A stretch of DNA of 64,000 bases, taken from assembly GCA_900548855.1 (NCBI GenBank), contig URMF01000014.1, forward strand, positions 1-64,000. The letters run 5' to 3'. A program made the translations under genes and the position numbers. Positions 43,274 to 52,668 of the stretch are shown one piece after another. Every line of letters starts with the position of its first letter. The stretch's first letter is position 1. Source of the DNA: an uncultured Eubacteriales bacterium. Lineage in GTDB: Bacteria > Bacillota > Clostridia > Lachnospirales > Lachnospiraceae. The notes beneath the pieces were generated by a model, which was not told where the DNA came from, searched no databases, and saw nothing but the letters and a program-made list of their open reading frames with translations.

Positions 43274-44557
43274 TTATTTTTGGTAAATAATTTTACCATT
43301 ACAGATTGTATATTGGATTTCACCATTTAAAGATTGTCCTTTGAAAGGTGAGTTGTTTGATTTAGAACAAAACGTATCAATAGTCTGTAGGTTATCATTA
43401 AAAATGACCAAGTCTGCTGGACCTCCCTCTGCAATATATCCATAATCTAAATGATACATAGAAGCAGGATTAATAGTCATTTTTTCTAATAGTTCCATAT
43501 AGGATAAATAACCGCTTTTTACTAGATTGGTTATTCCCAATGGTAGAGCAGTTTCCAATCCTATAATGCCGCTTGGAGCTTCTGTGATTGGTTTTGCCTT
43601 TTCATCTGCACTATGAGGAGCATGGTCGGTTGCTATAATATCAATCGTGTTATCTTTTAGTCCTTGAATGATTGCCAGTCGGTCTTGTTCCGTGCGCAGA
43701 GGAGGATTCATTTTTGCCAAAGTGCCAAATTCAATTACAGATTCTTCAGTCAGAGAAAAGTGATGAGGAGTTGCTTCGGCATGGATATTAGTAGAGTCCA
43801 GTTTTGCCTGTCGTACCAGTTCCACCCCTTCTTTTGAACTGATATGTTGAATATTAATTGGAGCATCTGTTTCTACTGCAAACTGTAAATCACGGTAAAT
43901 TAAATCAATTTCCGCAGCTCTTGGAGAACCTTCAATGTCATAGTATGCGGATGCTTTTCCATGATTGATACCATTGTTGGTAATAAGAGCAGGATTTTCT
44001 TCATGGAAGCTTAGAGGAACCTTTAATTCTTTTGCTTTTTTCATTGCGGTGACTATTAATTCTTCATCCAGCATCGGTATACCATCATCTGTAAAGCCAA
44101 CAGCTCCATACTTTTTTAGTAAATCCATATCCGTTAATTCTTTTCCCTTTAATCCCTTTGTAATAGAAGCACAGGTTAAAACATGGATATCTGTTTCTTT
44201 TCCTTTACTAATCACATATTCAAGAGTATCTTTACTATCTACAGTTGGTTTTGTATTCGCCATTAAAACAACAGTGGTAAAACCGCCCTTTGCAGCAGCC
44301 TTGGCGCCGGAATAAATATCTTCCTTATAAGTAAAACCAGGGTCCCGAAAATGTACATGAACATCCACTAAACCGGGAGCAACCATCATGTTGTCAGCAT
44401 AAATTATTTGCAAATTTTCTTTTTCTTCATCGGATAAATCAATTAAAGTAATAAAGGTATCTATCCTTTTTATTTTATTATCTTCAATTAATATGTCATA
44501 AACTCCCTCGCGCCGGGATTTAGGGTCTAAAATATAACCATTTTTAATAAGAAGCAT
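43274..44557 (-). CDS. pyrC: Dihydroorotase
   Basis: A 427-aa class I dihydroorotase that cyclises carbamoyl aspartate to dihydroorotate in pyrimidine synthesis. The metal-binding motif DVHVHFRDPG is at ~61-70. Further ligands lie in the conserved His regions (HEENPA, IQHISSKEGVEL) and the catalytic Asp in ATDHAPHS. AGGGAGG precedes the ATG. It is downstream of argS, not in a pyr operon, and ends at the parS-containing terminator. Confidence 0.95.
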   Translation of the reverse strand: MLLIKNGYILDPKSRREGVYDILIEDNKIKRIDTFITLIDLSDEEKENLQIIYADNMMVAPGLVDVHVHFRDPGFTYKEDIYSGAKAAAKGGFTTVVLMANTKPTVDSKDTLEYVISKGKETDIHVLTCASITKGLKGKELTDMDLLKKYGAVGFTDDGIPMLDEELIVTAMKKAKELKVPLSFHEENPALITNNGINHGKASAYYDIEGSPRAAEIDLIYRDLQFAVETDAPINIQHISSKEGVELVRQAKLDSTNIHAEATPHHFSLTEESVIEFGTLAKMNPPLRTEQDRLAIIQGLKDNTIDIIATDHAPHSADEKAKPITEAPSGIIGLETALPLGITNLVKSGYLSYMELLEKMTINPASMYHLDYGYIAEGGPADLVIFNDNLQTIDTFCSKSNNSPFKGQSLNGEIQYTICNGKIIYQK

Positions 44558-44618
44558 AGAGACCTCCCTGTAAATCTTTATTCTATTAAAATTTAACCAT
44601 AGTTAAAATTTGACGGCA

Positions 44619-46304
44619 TTACATTTGTTCTGGACAACGAATTCCGAGTAAATCAAGTGCATCCCGCAAAGTAGTTTTTGTTAAGGATACCAGCTTTACT
44701 CTTGCGTTACGGGTACTTTCATCCTCAACATTAACACGACATGCATTGTAGAAACGGGAAAAAGTCTGTGCAACATCCATGGCAAAGCGGGCAACTACAG
44801 ACGGCTCATATTTTTCTGCTGCATCCAAAACTACCTGTGGAAAACGGTTGATTTCCTTTAATAGTGAAATGGCTTCTTCATCCAGGAGCTGGTTATAATC
44901 AATTGCTGCATTTTCATTATAGGAAACCGTTCGCAGAATGCTGGCACAACGGCAATAGGTGTACTGCACATAAGGACCTGTTTCACCATCAAAGTTGAGA
45001 ACTTTATCCCATTTGAAGGAAACATCTTTGATTCTCTGATTATATAAATCATGAAAAATGATTGCACCAACCCCCACCATTTTGGCAGTTTCATCCTTAT
45101 CCTCTAAGTCAGGATTTTTTGTCAGGATAATTTGCTTCACCTTATCAATTGCCTCTAATAAAATATCTTCTGCATAGATAATATTACCACTTCGTGTGGA
45201 AAGCTTAGCACCTTCTAAGCTGACTAGTCCATAAGGAATATGAACCAGGCTGTCCTTCGCCCATTCATTTCCAAGGAGCTCTACTACCTTGAAAACCTGA
45301 GCAAAGTGAAGCTTCTGCTCCTGACCGGTTACATAGAGGCATTTGTCAAAATTCCAAGTAGCTTTACGATAGAATATCGCAGCTAAGTCTCTGGTTGCGT
45401 AGATAGAGCTGCCATCCTTTTTCATAATCAGGCATGGTGCCATATTGTATTCTTCCAAATCAACAATCTGGGCACCCTGACTTTCCCGTAACAGATTTGC
45501 ATCCTGAAGTCTTTTTACCACATCTGCTGTTTTGTCACGGTAAAAGCTTTCACCAAGATAGTGGTCAAATTCCATACCCAGTAAAGCATAAGTGCCTTTA
45601 TATTCCTTTAAGCTGATATCCACAAACCATTGCCAAATGGACAGGGCTTCTTCATTTCCCTTTTCCATCTGTGTAAACCAGTCTCTTGCCTGGTCGTTCA
45701 GAGAATCGTCTTTTTCTGCCTCTTCATGGAACTTTACATAGAGCCGCATAAGCTCTGCAACACCATCTTTCTCAACGGCTTCTTTATTTCCCCATGCCTT
45801 GTAGGCAACAATCAGCTTTCCGAATTGTGTACCCCAGTCACCTAAATGGTTGATGCGCTCCACCTGATATCCTAATTTACTGTAAATTTTGTAAAGAGAA
45901 TTTCCGATAATTGTTGTCCGAAGATGTCCTACATGAAAATTCTTTGCCACATTTGGAGAGGAGTAATCAATACAGATAGTTTTTCCATTTCCAAGAGTAG
46001 ATGTACCGAAGTTAGGAATACTGGCATTTTCTACCATGGTTTTTACAAGCATTTCTTTTTTTAAGAAGAAATTGAGATAAGCACCTTTAACCTCCAGCTT
46101 ATCAATAATATCCGTTTTATTAATTTTTTCTGCAATGTCAGCAGCAATTAAAGGCGGTGCCTTATGCAGTGATTTTGCAAGCTGAAAACACGGAAATGCA
46201 TAGTCTCCCATGTCCGCTCTTGGCGGAATTTCTAAAATTCCTGTAACGGTTTCCTTATCTAAATCTGCTGCAGCTGCAATCAGTTCAATGACCTGTTCTT
46301 TCAT
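44619..46304 (-). CDS. argS: Arginyl-tRNA synthetase
   Basis: A 561-aa class I aminoacyl-tRNA synthetase. The N-terminal additional domain begins MKEQVIELIAAAADLD. The HIGH motif appears as NFHVGHLRTTIIG and the KMSKS equivalent as LEGAKLSTRSG. The DALR anticodon-binding domain occupies the C terminus, ending LLGIRCPEQM. It charges tRNA-Arg. AGGAGGC precedes the ATG. No T-box leader fits in the 42-bp gap to the sensor gene upstream. Confidence 0.97.
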   Translation of the reverse strand: MKEQVIELIAAAADLDKETVTGILEIPPRADMGDYAFPCFQLAKSLHKAPPLIAADIAEKINKTDIIDKLEVKGAYLNFFLKKEMLVKTMVENASIPNFGTSTLGNGKTICIDYSSPNVAKNFHVGHLRTTIIGNSLYKIYSKLGYQVERINHLGDWGTQFGKLIVAYKAWGNKEAVEKDGVAELMRLYVKFHEEAEKDDSLNDQARDWFTQMEKGNEEALSIWQWFVDISLKEYKGTYALLGMEFDHYLGESFYRDKTADVVKRLQDANLLRESQGAQIVDLEEYNMAPCLIMKKDGSSIYATRDLAAIFYRKATWNFDKCLYVTGQEQKLHFAQVFKVVELLGNEWAKDSLVHIPYGLVSLEGAKLSTRSGNIIYAEDILLEAIDKVKQIILTKNPDLEDKDETAKMVGVGAIIFHDLYNQRIKDVSFKWDKVLNFDGETGPYVQYTYCRCASILRTVSYNENAAIDYNQLLDEEAISLLKEINRFPQVVLDAAEKYEPSVVARFAMDVAQTFSRFYNACRVNVEDESTRNARVKLVSLTKTTLRDALDLLGIRCPEQM

Positions 46305-46346
46305 AATAAAAATAGCCTCCTGATAGTATTCAATCTGATATATGTA

Positions 46347-47483
46347 TTATCGCTTAATAGGAAATGAAAAACGCACATTTGTTCCAGAAATTAAATCTCC
46401 CTGAATCTGTAGTTTTCCATCTAACTGGTAAATAATTTCATGTAATTTGTGAAGTCCGGAACTCCAGCTGGAACGCTCTAAATAATCTTCCGGGATACCC
46501 ACACCGTTATCATTGACATAGACATCAATTAACCGGCTGCTGATAAATATTTTAGAGGTTACCCGGTTGGCATTGGAATGCTTGAAAATATTATCAAATA
46601 CTTCACGCAGCATTTTGATTAAGCGGATCGTTATTACCGGCGGAAGATTTAACTCGTGCTCTGTACAGTCACAGGAAGAATCAATCATACATTCCGGATG
46701 CTCCCTTTGATAGCCGGCAATCAGCTTGTCCACCTGGTCCCATATTGGCTGTTTGGTATCAATATTGTAGTTTAAATGCTCCAGCACATCTTCCAGTGAA
46801 TCTAAAATGGATTGCTGGGATGTGTGAAGTTCATCCAGAGTAACCTTTGCTCTGCCAAGGTCAGAGTGGAGCAGCCACTTTAACACATCTAATTTGTTCA
46901 GATTGGAAATCAGCTCCTGTTTGATGTTCTGGTCAAGGCTGGCAGCCTGCTGATAATTTTCATAATCCTCCAGCATAAGCATTGTATAGGGATGGGTTAT
47001 CCTGGCTTCTGCAGCTTCCGTCTCGATAAATTCAATGCCGTCATCATAATCAGAGGAGTATGGGGTCTCATCATGACTGCTTCCGATTAGAACAGTATGG
47101 ATACATTTATTGGCTTTAGACAACATACTTACCTGTTCTTTATAAAATGTAATGTCCTGTTCCAAATCAGAAATACGTTTTTCCAGGCGTTCCTTTGCAT
47201 CTTCCAAGTCCTTAATCTGTAATTCAATCTGATGTCCCTTTGTTGTAACAGGGTTATTTTCTCCGGCAAGGGGAGAAAATACATTCCGGCGGTTGTCAAC
47301 ATGATAAGTATATAAATCCCTGGTTTTCTCCAAGGTTTCAATCTGTACCTCCAGCTCAAACAACTCTGTTTTCAGACTTTGCACCAGTTCCAGATTATTT
47401 ACATAGGTTTTGTTGAAGTAATCCAGAGTTTTAGAATTGGCTTCCTCTATAATGTTAAGTGGGTTGGTTTCATCCTTTGGCAT
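46347..47483 (-). CDS. Degenerate sensor-kinase-like GHKL ATPase protein
   Basis: A 378-aa soluble protein. Residues ~15-125 are a predicted coiled coil (LVQSLKTELFELEVQIETLE, KERLEKRISDLEQDI). The C-terminal ~270-378 region is a HATPase domain with N-box-like REVFDNIFKHSNANRV and G1 VNDNGVGIPE. In the dimerisation helix, where NarL/DegS-type kinases have a His-Asp acceptor, the sequence reads IKQELISNLNKLDV with no histidine at that position. It may have lost autophosphorylation, or use another residue. It is encoded 19 bp after the carboxypeptidase gene, so it may monitor or tune cell-wall synthesis. Confidence 0.7.
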   Translation of the reverse strand: MPKDETNPLNIIEEANSKTLDYFNKTYVNNLELVQSLKTELFELEVQIETLEKTRDLYTYHVDNRRNVFSPLAGENNPVTTKGHQIELQIKDLEDAKERLEKRISDLEQDITFYKEQVSMLSKANKCIHTVLIGSSHDETPYSSDYDDGIEFIETEAAEARITHPYTMLMLEDYENYQQAASLDQNIKQELISNLNKLDVLKWLLHSDLGRAKVTLDELHTSQQSILDSLEDVLEHLNYNIDTKQPIWDQVDKLIAGYQREHPECMIDSSCDCTEHELNLPPVITIRLIKMLREVFDNIFKHSNANRVTSKIFISSRLIDVYVNDNGVGIPEDYLERSSWSSGLHKLHEIIYQLDGKLQIQGDLISGTNVRFSFPIKR

Positions 47484-47502
47484 ATTTATCCCTTCTCAAT
47501 CA

Positions 47503-48912
47503 CTAAAAGTAATAGTCATCATCCCGTTTTTTTCGTTTTCTTCTGTATCGTTTTCTCCTGCGGCTGCGTCGTATATTTCTTATGATAGCGGCAAATAAAA
47601 GATAAATTAGTAATATGATTACAAGTGCAGCAATAACAATCAAAATTATAAATAGAACTTTTTTGACTTGTTCCCATGTAGAAGTTTTATTTTCCGGTGT
47701 TTCCTGGGACATGGTGGAAGAAAGCAGAGGAGTGGTACTTGTAATAGGAGTACAGCCAATCTGTTCCCCATCATAAGAAAATTTGATTTCTCCCAAAGCA
47801 TTGTCCTGTGCACTGTCAAACAGTACAATCTCCCGTTCAATTTTAGTAGTATCGACAGACTTGCTTATCAGTAAAGAGTAATTTTTGTCTACTGTTAAAT
47901 CAACCATTTCATGGTTCAGACTGGAGTAGTAATTATTTAAAATGGTATTGCTCTCTTGTTCATTTTCTTCGTCTGTCTCGAAGGAAAAATCTGACAGAGG
48001 ATAGAAATAAGTGTAATTATTGTAGCAGTAATTATAGAGAGCCCTGGAATCTGTATAACTATATTTTTGACCATCACAGTCCAAAACAACACAAATCAGT
48101 TCAAGACCGTCTTTTTTGGAAAAAGTAACAAGTGTATTATGGGCTTTGGAGGTATAACCGTTTTTACCGCCTTCACAGTATTCATAGTAATACGGTTCAG
48201 CCGGATTAATCATTTTATTGCCGGCCCATAGAGGTCTTGTCACATCAGCCAGGTTGGTTGCAGGAACCGTATAGGATAAAGTACCTGCAATTTCACGGAA
48301 GGTATCATTTTGTAAAGCATATTTTGTAATAAGTGCCATGTCATAAGCAGTGGTATAATGATTGTCATCATGCAGACCGTTTGGTGTGACAAAATGTGTA
48401 TCCTCACATCCAATATCGGAAGCCTTTTCGTTCATCAGCTTGGCAAAGGATTCTTTATCTCCGGCGACATATTCTGCCAGGGCATAAGCACATTCATTTG
48501 CGGATCTGACCATAGTCGCATAAATCAGGTCTTCGACAGTGACCTTTTCACCGACATCCAATCCAATCAGGGTACTGTCGCGCTCTACATCCCAGATTGC
48601 ATTTTCGGACATGGTAACGGTATCGTTAAAGTCAACATTATGTTCCAAAGCAATGAGAGTCGTGATAATTTTTGTAATACTTGCAGGGTATTTTTTTTCA
48701 TGGGAATTTTTTTCGTATAATACCTGACCTGTTGAAGCATCCATTACAATAGCAGCATTTGATACAAGGTCGGGTGCTTTGGATGGTTCATCCGGATATT
48801 CGGTTGTTTCGGGATGTTCTGTTGTTGCTTCTGTATTTTCCGTTGCGTAAGCAGGCATGGAAAATGTAAATAAAAATAAAAGCGCAAACAGAATGGCAAG
48901 AGTTTTTTTCAT
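47503..48912 (-). CDS. D-alanyl-D-alanine carboxypeptidase (DacF/PBP5 type)
   Basis: A 469-aa secreted penicillin-binding protein of family S11. I start at MKKTLAILFALLFLF because AAAGGAG lies before it; this gives a clean signal peptide ending PAYA. Active-site motifs are SITK (nucleophile Ser), SAN and KNGYT in place of the usual KTG. After the catalytic domain come a beta domain, a transmembrane helix near residues 425-450 (VLFIILIVIAALVIILLIYL) and a very basic tail (RSRRRKRYRRKRKKR). It trims the terminal D-Ala from peptidoglycan pentapeptides at the outer membrane face. A membrane anchor in place of the usual amphipathic helix is notable. Confidence 0.9.
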   Translation of the reverse strand: MKKTLAILFALLFLFTFSMPAYATENTEATTEHPETTEYPDEPSKAPDLVSNAAIVMDASTGQVLYEKNSHEKKYPASITKIITTLIALEHNVDFNDTVTMSENAIWDVERDSTLIGLDVGEKVTVEDLIYATMVRSANECAYALAEYVAGDKESFAKLMNEKASDIGCEDTHFVTPNGLHDDNHYTTAYDMALITKYALQNDTFREIAGTLSYTVPATNLADVTRPLWAGNKMINPAEPYYYEYCEGGKNGYTSKAHNTLVTFSKKDGLELICVVLDCDGQKYSYTDSRALYNYCYNNYTYFYPLSDFSFETDEENEQESNTILNNYYSSLNHEMVDLTVDKNYSLLISKSVDTTKIEREIVLFDSAQDNALGEIKFSYDGEQIGCTPITSTTPLLSSTMSQETPENKTSTWEQVKKVLFIILIVIAALVIILLIYLLFAAIIRNIRRSRRRKRYRRKRKKRDDDYYF

Positions 48913-49140
48913 CTGCAAGATACTCCTTTGATAAATAAACATAATTATAACTATTTTATTATATCTGGGAATAAGTGTCAACCTTTCTGCAGGTGGGATA
49001 ATAATAGAAAAAATAAAGTTTTTTAAATAGGAGTTTTGTTTTTTTATGAAGATATGGTAAAATACTATCAGTGTTGAAAAAGATTATAATAATATAGATA
49101 ATTTTTGTATAAATATCTGGTAATAGTGGGAGGATGAATT

Positions 49141-49605
49141 ATGAAAGATGATGTTGAAAGATTAATTATGGATAGACGCCCTATTTTCTGTAAAGAATGT
49201 GGAGGAAAGCTATTTTATCAAAACAGTGGGGAATATGTTTGTGAGGACTGCGGTGCAGCGGAATTAGATGATTTTGGAAAAATAAAGAGATATCTGGATA
49301 AAAACGGTCCTACTCCTGCCAGTATTATTTCCGAGGATACAGGTGTTGCATTGGAAATCGTAAATTTATTTTTAAAAAACGGAAGACTGGAAATACCGGA
49401 GGGAAGTAAATTTTACATAAAGTGTGAAAGATGCGGCTGTTCTCTGCGTTTTGGAAGATACTGTTATGGATGTACCAAGGAGCTGGCGGGACAATTAAAG
49501 GGTGCTATGTTTGAGCAGATGGGGGAAAAGCCAAAGACAAGTTCCGATAAAGAAAATGGTAAAATGCATTATCTGGATAATCTGGAAAAGAAAAAGAGGA
49601 AGTAA
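49141..49605 (+). CDS. Zinc-ribbon protein, YvyF/flagellar-operon-protein-like
   Basis: A 154-aa protein with an N-terminal four-Cys zinc ribbon (CKECGGKL ... CEDCGA), a winged-helix-like middle (IKRYLDKNGPTPASIISEDTG, FLKNGRLEIP) and a second Cys cluster (CERCGCSLRFGRYCYGC). The arrangement resembles the YvyF (TIGR03826-type) flagellar operon protein, but no flagellar genes are adjacent. GGAGG precedes the ATG. It may be a regulator; the target is unknown. It is convergent with the XRE gene, ending 1 bp before it. Confidence 0.6.
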   Translation: MKDDVERLIMDRRPIFCKECGGKLFYQNSGEYVCEDCGAAELDDFGKIKRYLDKNGPTPASIISEDTGVALEIVNLFLKNGRLEIPEGSKFYIKCERCGCSLRFGRYCYGCTKELAGQLKGAMFEQMGEKPKTSSDKENGKMHYLDNLEKKKRK

Positions 49606-49606
49606 A

Positions 49607-50017
49607 TTAATTTAACACTTCCTCTCCAATATCTATTAATAATTCATTTAATTTCTCTTCGCCTAAGCTGTGTTGAATGCAGTATAGTACAGCGGCATCA
49701 AACCGATTGCGGGGATATAGAATGGGGCGGTTGCCAGCCGTAAGCAGCTTCTGTGTTTCATCTACGGTTAATTGACATAGCAATGCGATTCGTATGAGAA
49801 AATTCCTTGTTGGATTCCGCCGACCCTTCAATATCTGGTATGTATAGGAGCGTTCCATGTTCAGCTTAATTATAATATCTCTTGCCGAAAGTCCGTGTGT
49901 CTCCAATAATTCATTCAGATATTCGGAGATGTTAATATTCTGAAAAGAATCTTCTTTTTTAAATTCTTCTATATCTAAATTTTCTAATAATTTCAGTAAT
50001 TCTTCTGTAGATTTCAT
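49607..50017 (-). CDS. XRE-family helix-turn-helix regulator
   Basis: A 136-aa protein with a central XRE/lambda-Cro-type HTH at ~30-85 (LLETHGLSARDIIIKLNMERSYTYQIL, then KGRRNPTRNFLIRIALL). An acidic N terminus (MKSTEELLKLLENLDIEEF) and a helical C terminus (AAVLYCIQHSLGEEKLNELL) flank it. Divergently placed from the glycine-rich surface protein gene, with two matching inverted repeats between them, it is a good candidate regulator of that gene. No effector domain is seen. Confidence 0.8.
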   Translation of the reverse strand: MKSTEELLKLLENLDIEEFKKEDSFQNINISEYLNELLETHGLSARDIIIKLNMERSYTYQILKGRRNPTRNFLIRIALLCQLTVDETQKLLTAGNRPILYPRNRFDAAVLYCIQHSLGEEKLNELLIDIGEEVLN

Positions 50018-50112
50018 AAATACTCCGTTCTGGTTATAAATTTTTGTATATTAAATTTCTATGAAAGAGCATAGTTCTATATTTATGATACCATGCAATT
50101 AAAACTTTTTGG

Positions 50113-50128
50113 TGGGCAATTTTGCCCA
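50113..50128. promoter_or_regulatory. Candidate operator 1 (TGGGCA-N4-TGCCCA)
   Basis: A perfect 6-bp inverted repeat with 4-nt spacer, 96 bp upstream of the XRE gene start, in the divergent region facing the glycine-rich protein gene. A second copy with the same half-site and spacer is 85 bp away. Confidence 0.6.
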
Positions 50129-50197
50129 TTTTTGGTAAAAATGGATTTCTGCTTATCAGGCTATTCTGTCAGAAAATGCAGCAGAGTTCTGCAATAG

Positions 50198-50213
50198 TGG
50201 GCAGAATTGCCCG
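50198..50213. promoter_or_regulatory. Candidate operator 2 (TGGGCA-N4-TGCCCG)
   Basis: Same architecture as operator 1 with one end mismatch. Centre-to-centre distance is 85 bp, close to eight helical turns, so both face the same side of the DNA. It lies about 85 bp before the ATG of the secreted protein gene. Confidence 0.6.
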
Positions 50214-50299
50214 CCAAACAAAGAGCGATTTCTGTTAAAATTAAATTCATCTTGAGATACAGCATGGGGAAATTAGAATGAAAAAGGAGGAGATTCTGT

Positions 50300-52540
50300 A
50301 TGGTAGAACGAAAAAGAAGGCTTGCTCGCTGGATTGTCAGTTTTATGATTTGTCTGTTTGTAGGAGAAATAGGAACGATTGAGGTGTGCGCTGCGACCGG
50401 AACATATCAGGGAGCAGGAGATAATAAAGTGAATTATATTATTAGCAAAAATACTGTGCTGAGTCAGAATGGATCTGAACCATATGCCGGTGTTTATTGT
50501 TATGACGGGAATCTGACATTGGAAAGTGGTGTACAGCTCACTTCCTCTGGTATATCTCAGCTGGCGATTATTGTAAAGGGAACGCTTACGATAAAACAGG
50601 GAGCTGCTATTCGTGTCAGAAATGGCTATTATCAACAAGCACCGAGCACAAAAATTTCCAACATAAATGCGGATACTATGATTTTGTATGGGAATGAGGA
50701 TGCTAAGAATGGAATTATATTGTTCCCAAATACTTATGGAAAAGGTGGAAATGGCGGTGCCGGTGGAAAAGGTGGAAATGGATACAAAGCAGGAACAAAT
50801 ATAAAAGCACCGGGAAATGGTGGAAATGGCGGTGGCGGCGGTTACGGTGGCGGCACCGGTGGTGCGGCAGGAGCACCGGGAACGCCATATTCCGGTGGAA
50901 CAAGTGGTACTTATGGATATGCCGGTGCATCGAATGGATTGGGAAGTAATGGCGGCGGTGCTACAGGTTTGGGAAGCCAGGGAGCAAATAATGCATCATC
51001 CACCACAAATCCAGGCGGCGGAGGAGGCGCAAACGGCGGTGATGGTGGATCTACTTCAACCGGAGGGCAGTATATTATGGCAAGCGGTGGTTCCGGCGGA
51101 GGCGGCGGCTATGGAGGCGGCGTGCTTACCATTTATGCTGACTCCATTAAAATAGAATCTACGGCACAGCCTGTCTTTATTGCCCATGGACAGTGTGGTG
51201 GTGTACGGGGCATTGGAGGAAACAGTGGCGAAAATGGTCAAAACGGTGAAGGCGGCATGTTGGTGATACAAACAAATAATTATCAATATAATACTGCCCA
51301 TTGGACAACTGACCGCACGTCCAAATCCAGTGTGGGACAAAGCTATACATCTTATGGCGGGGGTCATTCCTCTCTGATTCATACAAAACCCCAGGCGGTA
51401 TTCGTGAATGGCGTGAAGATTTCGACTGGTAGCGAGACAGTGCCTGCCAAATGGGATATAAACAAGCTTTCCGATTGCAGTATTGGAGATATTGATGACC
51501 AAATCTATACAGGAGAGGCTGTCACTCCAGCAGTTGTTTTACGGGATGCAGATGGAAAGGTACTGGAGCTGAATGTAGATTATACGGTTTCCTATACACA
51601 TAATACTGATTTGGGAACAGCGCTTGTTACAATAAAGGGAAAGGGTGATTATACAGGAACCTGTACAAAAACATTTGAGATTGTATGCAAGCATAATCCG
51701 GGAACATTGATAGTGGATCAGGCACCGACCTGTACGGAAAATGGCAAAGGTCATATTAGCTGTACCATTTGTGGTGAAGTACTCGACAGCAACAAAATAA
51801 TAAAATCAGGCCATACCTGGGATGCCGGGAGAGTGACGAAGGAAGCTACTGAAACAACCCAGGGAGTAAAGACGTATAGATGTAAGGTTTGTGGAAAAAC
51901 CAGGACAGAAGTAATTCCTAAGAAAGCGTCAGCAGAATCAAATAAGGAAAATGTAAAACCAGAGAAGAATGAAGAGGTTAAGGATGATAAAGGCACTGCA
52001 ATGTATGAAATAGCAGATGTATCCAGAAAAGAGGTTGCGTATAAGGCACCTGCTAACAGGAATGCAACAAAGATTACTGTTCCTTCTGCTGTTACGATTA
52101 ACGGAACGGAATACAAGGTAACAGCCATAGCTGATAAGACATTTTCCGGATGTAAGAAGCTTACGAAGGTAAACATCGGAAAGAATATAAAGACCATTGG
52201 AGCAAGTGCATTTTCAGGCTGTGGTAAGTTAAAGACCGTCAGCATGGGAGCAAATGTAACCACCATCGGTGATAAGGCATTTTATAAGTGTAAGGTTCTT
52301 ACAAAGATTACGATTCCGGCAAAGGTAAGTAAGATTGGCAAGCAGGCATTTTATGGCTGTAAGAAATTAAAGACCATCACCATTAGGACCTCTAAGCTGA
52401 CAAGCAAGAAAGTGGGAAATAAGGCATTTAAGGGGATTCATGCGAAAGCAACGGTTAAGGTGCCAAAGAAGAAACTTACAAGCTATAAGAGAATCTTAAA
52501 GGCAAAGGGTGTGGGCTCTAAGGTGAAGATTAAGAAGTAG
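50300..52540 (+). CDS. Secreted glycine-rich, Cys-motif and BspA-like LRR protein
   Basis: A 746-aa exported protein with a signal peptide (residues ~1-33, ending VCAA). Residues ~34-145 are beta-rich. Residues ~148-275 are Gly/Ala/Ser-rich (repeats such as GGNGGAGGKGGNG and GGGGYGGG). Residues ~395-455 contain a bacterial Ig-type domain (YTGEAVTPAVVLRDADGK). Two Cys-pair modules follow (CTICGEV, CKVCGKT), each resembling the HxW...CxxCG repeats of clostridial surface proteins. The C terminus from ~575 has LRR_5/BspA repeats (AFSGCGKLKTVSMGANVTTIGDKAF, quoted in part: AFSGCGKLKTVSM). It is probably a cell-surface adhesin. AAGGAGGAG precedes the ATG. Confidence 0.85.
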   Translation: MVERKRRLARWIVSFMICLFVGEIGTIEVCAATGTYQGAGDNKVNYIISKNTVLSQNGSEPYAGVYCYDGNLTLESGVQLTSSGISQLAIIVKGTLTIKQGAAIRVRNGYYQQAPSTKISNINADTMILYGNEDAKNGIILFPNTYGKGGNGGAGGKGGNGYKAGTNIKAPGNGGNGGGGGYGGGTGGAAGAPGTPYSGGTSGTYGYAGASNGLGSNGGGATGLGSQGANNASSTTNPGGGGGANGGDGGSTSTGGQYIMASGGSGGGGGYGGGVLTIYADSIKIESTAQPVFIAHGQCGGVRGIGGNSGENGQNGEGGMLVIQTNNYQYNTAHWTTDRTSKSSVGQSYTSYGGGHSSLIHTKPQAVFVNGVKISTGSETVPAKWDINKLSDCSIGDIDDQIYTGEAVTPAVVLRDADGKVLELNVDYTVSYTHNTDLGTALVTIKGKGDYTGTCTKTFEIVCKHNPGTLIVDQAPTCTENGKGHISCTICGEVLDSNKIIKSGHTWDAGRVTKEATETTQGVKTYRCKVCGKTRTEVIPKKASAESNKENVKPEKNEEVKDDKGTAMYEIADVSRKEVAYKAPANRNATKITVPSAVTINGTEYKVTAIADKTFSGCKKLTKVNIGKNIKTIGASAFSGCGKLKTVSMGANVTTIGDKAFYKCKVLTKITIPAKVSKIGKQAFYGCKKLKTITIRTSKLTSKKVGNKAFKGIHAKATVKVPKKKLTSYKRILKAKGVGSKVKIKK

Positions 52541-52556
52541 ATTTGGGTAAGGAAAT

Positions 52557-52605
52557 AAGAAGCTGTTGCTTCATGATGTTATGAGTCGTGAAGTCACAGC
52601 TTCTT
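52557..52605 (+). terminator. Terminator-like hairpin after the LRR protein gene
   Basis: AAGAAGCTGT (52557-52566) pairs with ACAGCTTCTT (52596-52605) and the stem extends imperfectly through TTCA/TGAA. The T-run after it is weak, so efficiency is uncertain. Confidence 0.6.
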
Positions 52606-52668
52606 TGCTGCTACTCATTTTAAAAAGATGATGACATAATAAAATATTTAAAATCAGATAATTAAATA

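Noticed and set aside
50740..51130. Repetitive GGTGGAAATGGCGG-like DNA considered as a CRISPR or VNTR array
   Set aside because: The repeats are irregular and codon-phased, encoding a glycine-rich protein segment. There are no constant repeats with unique spacers.
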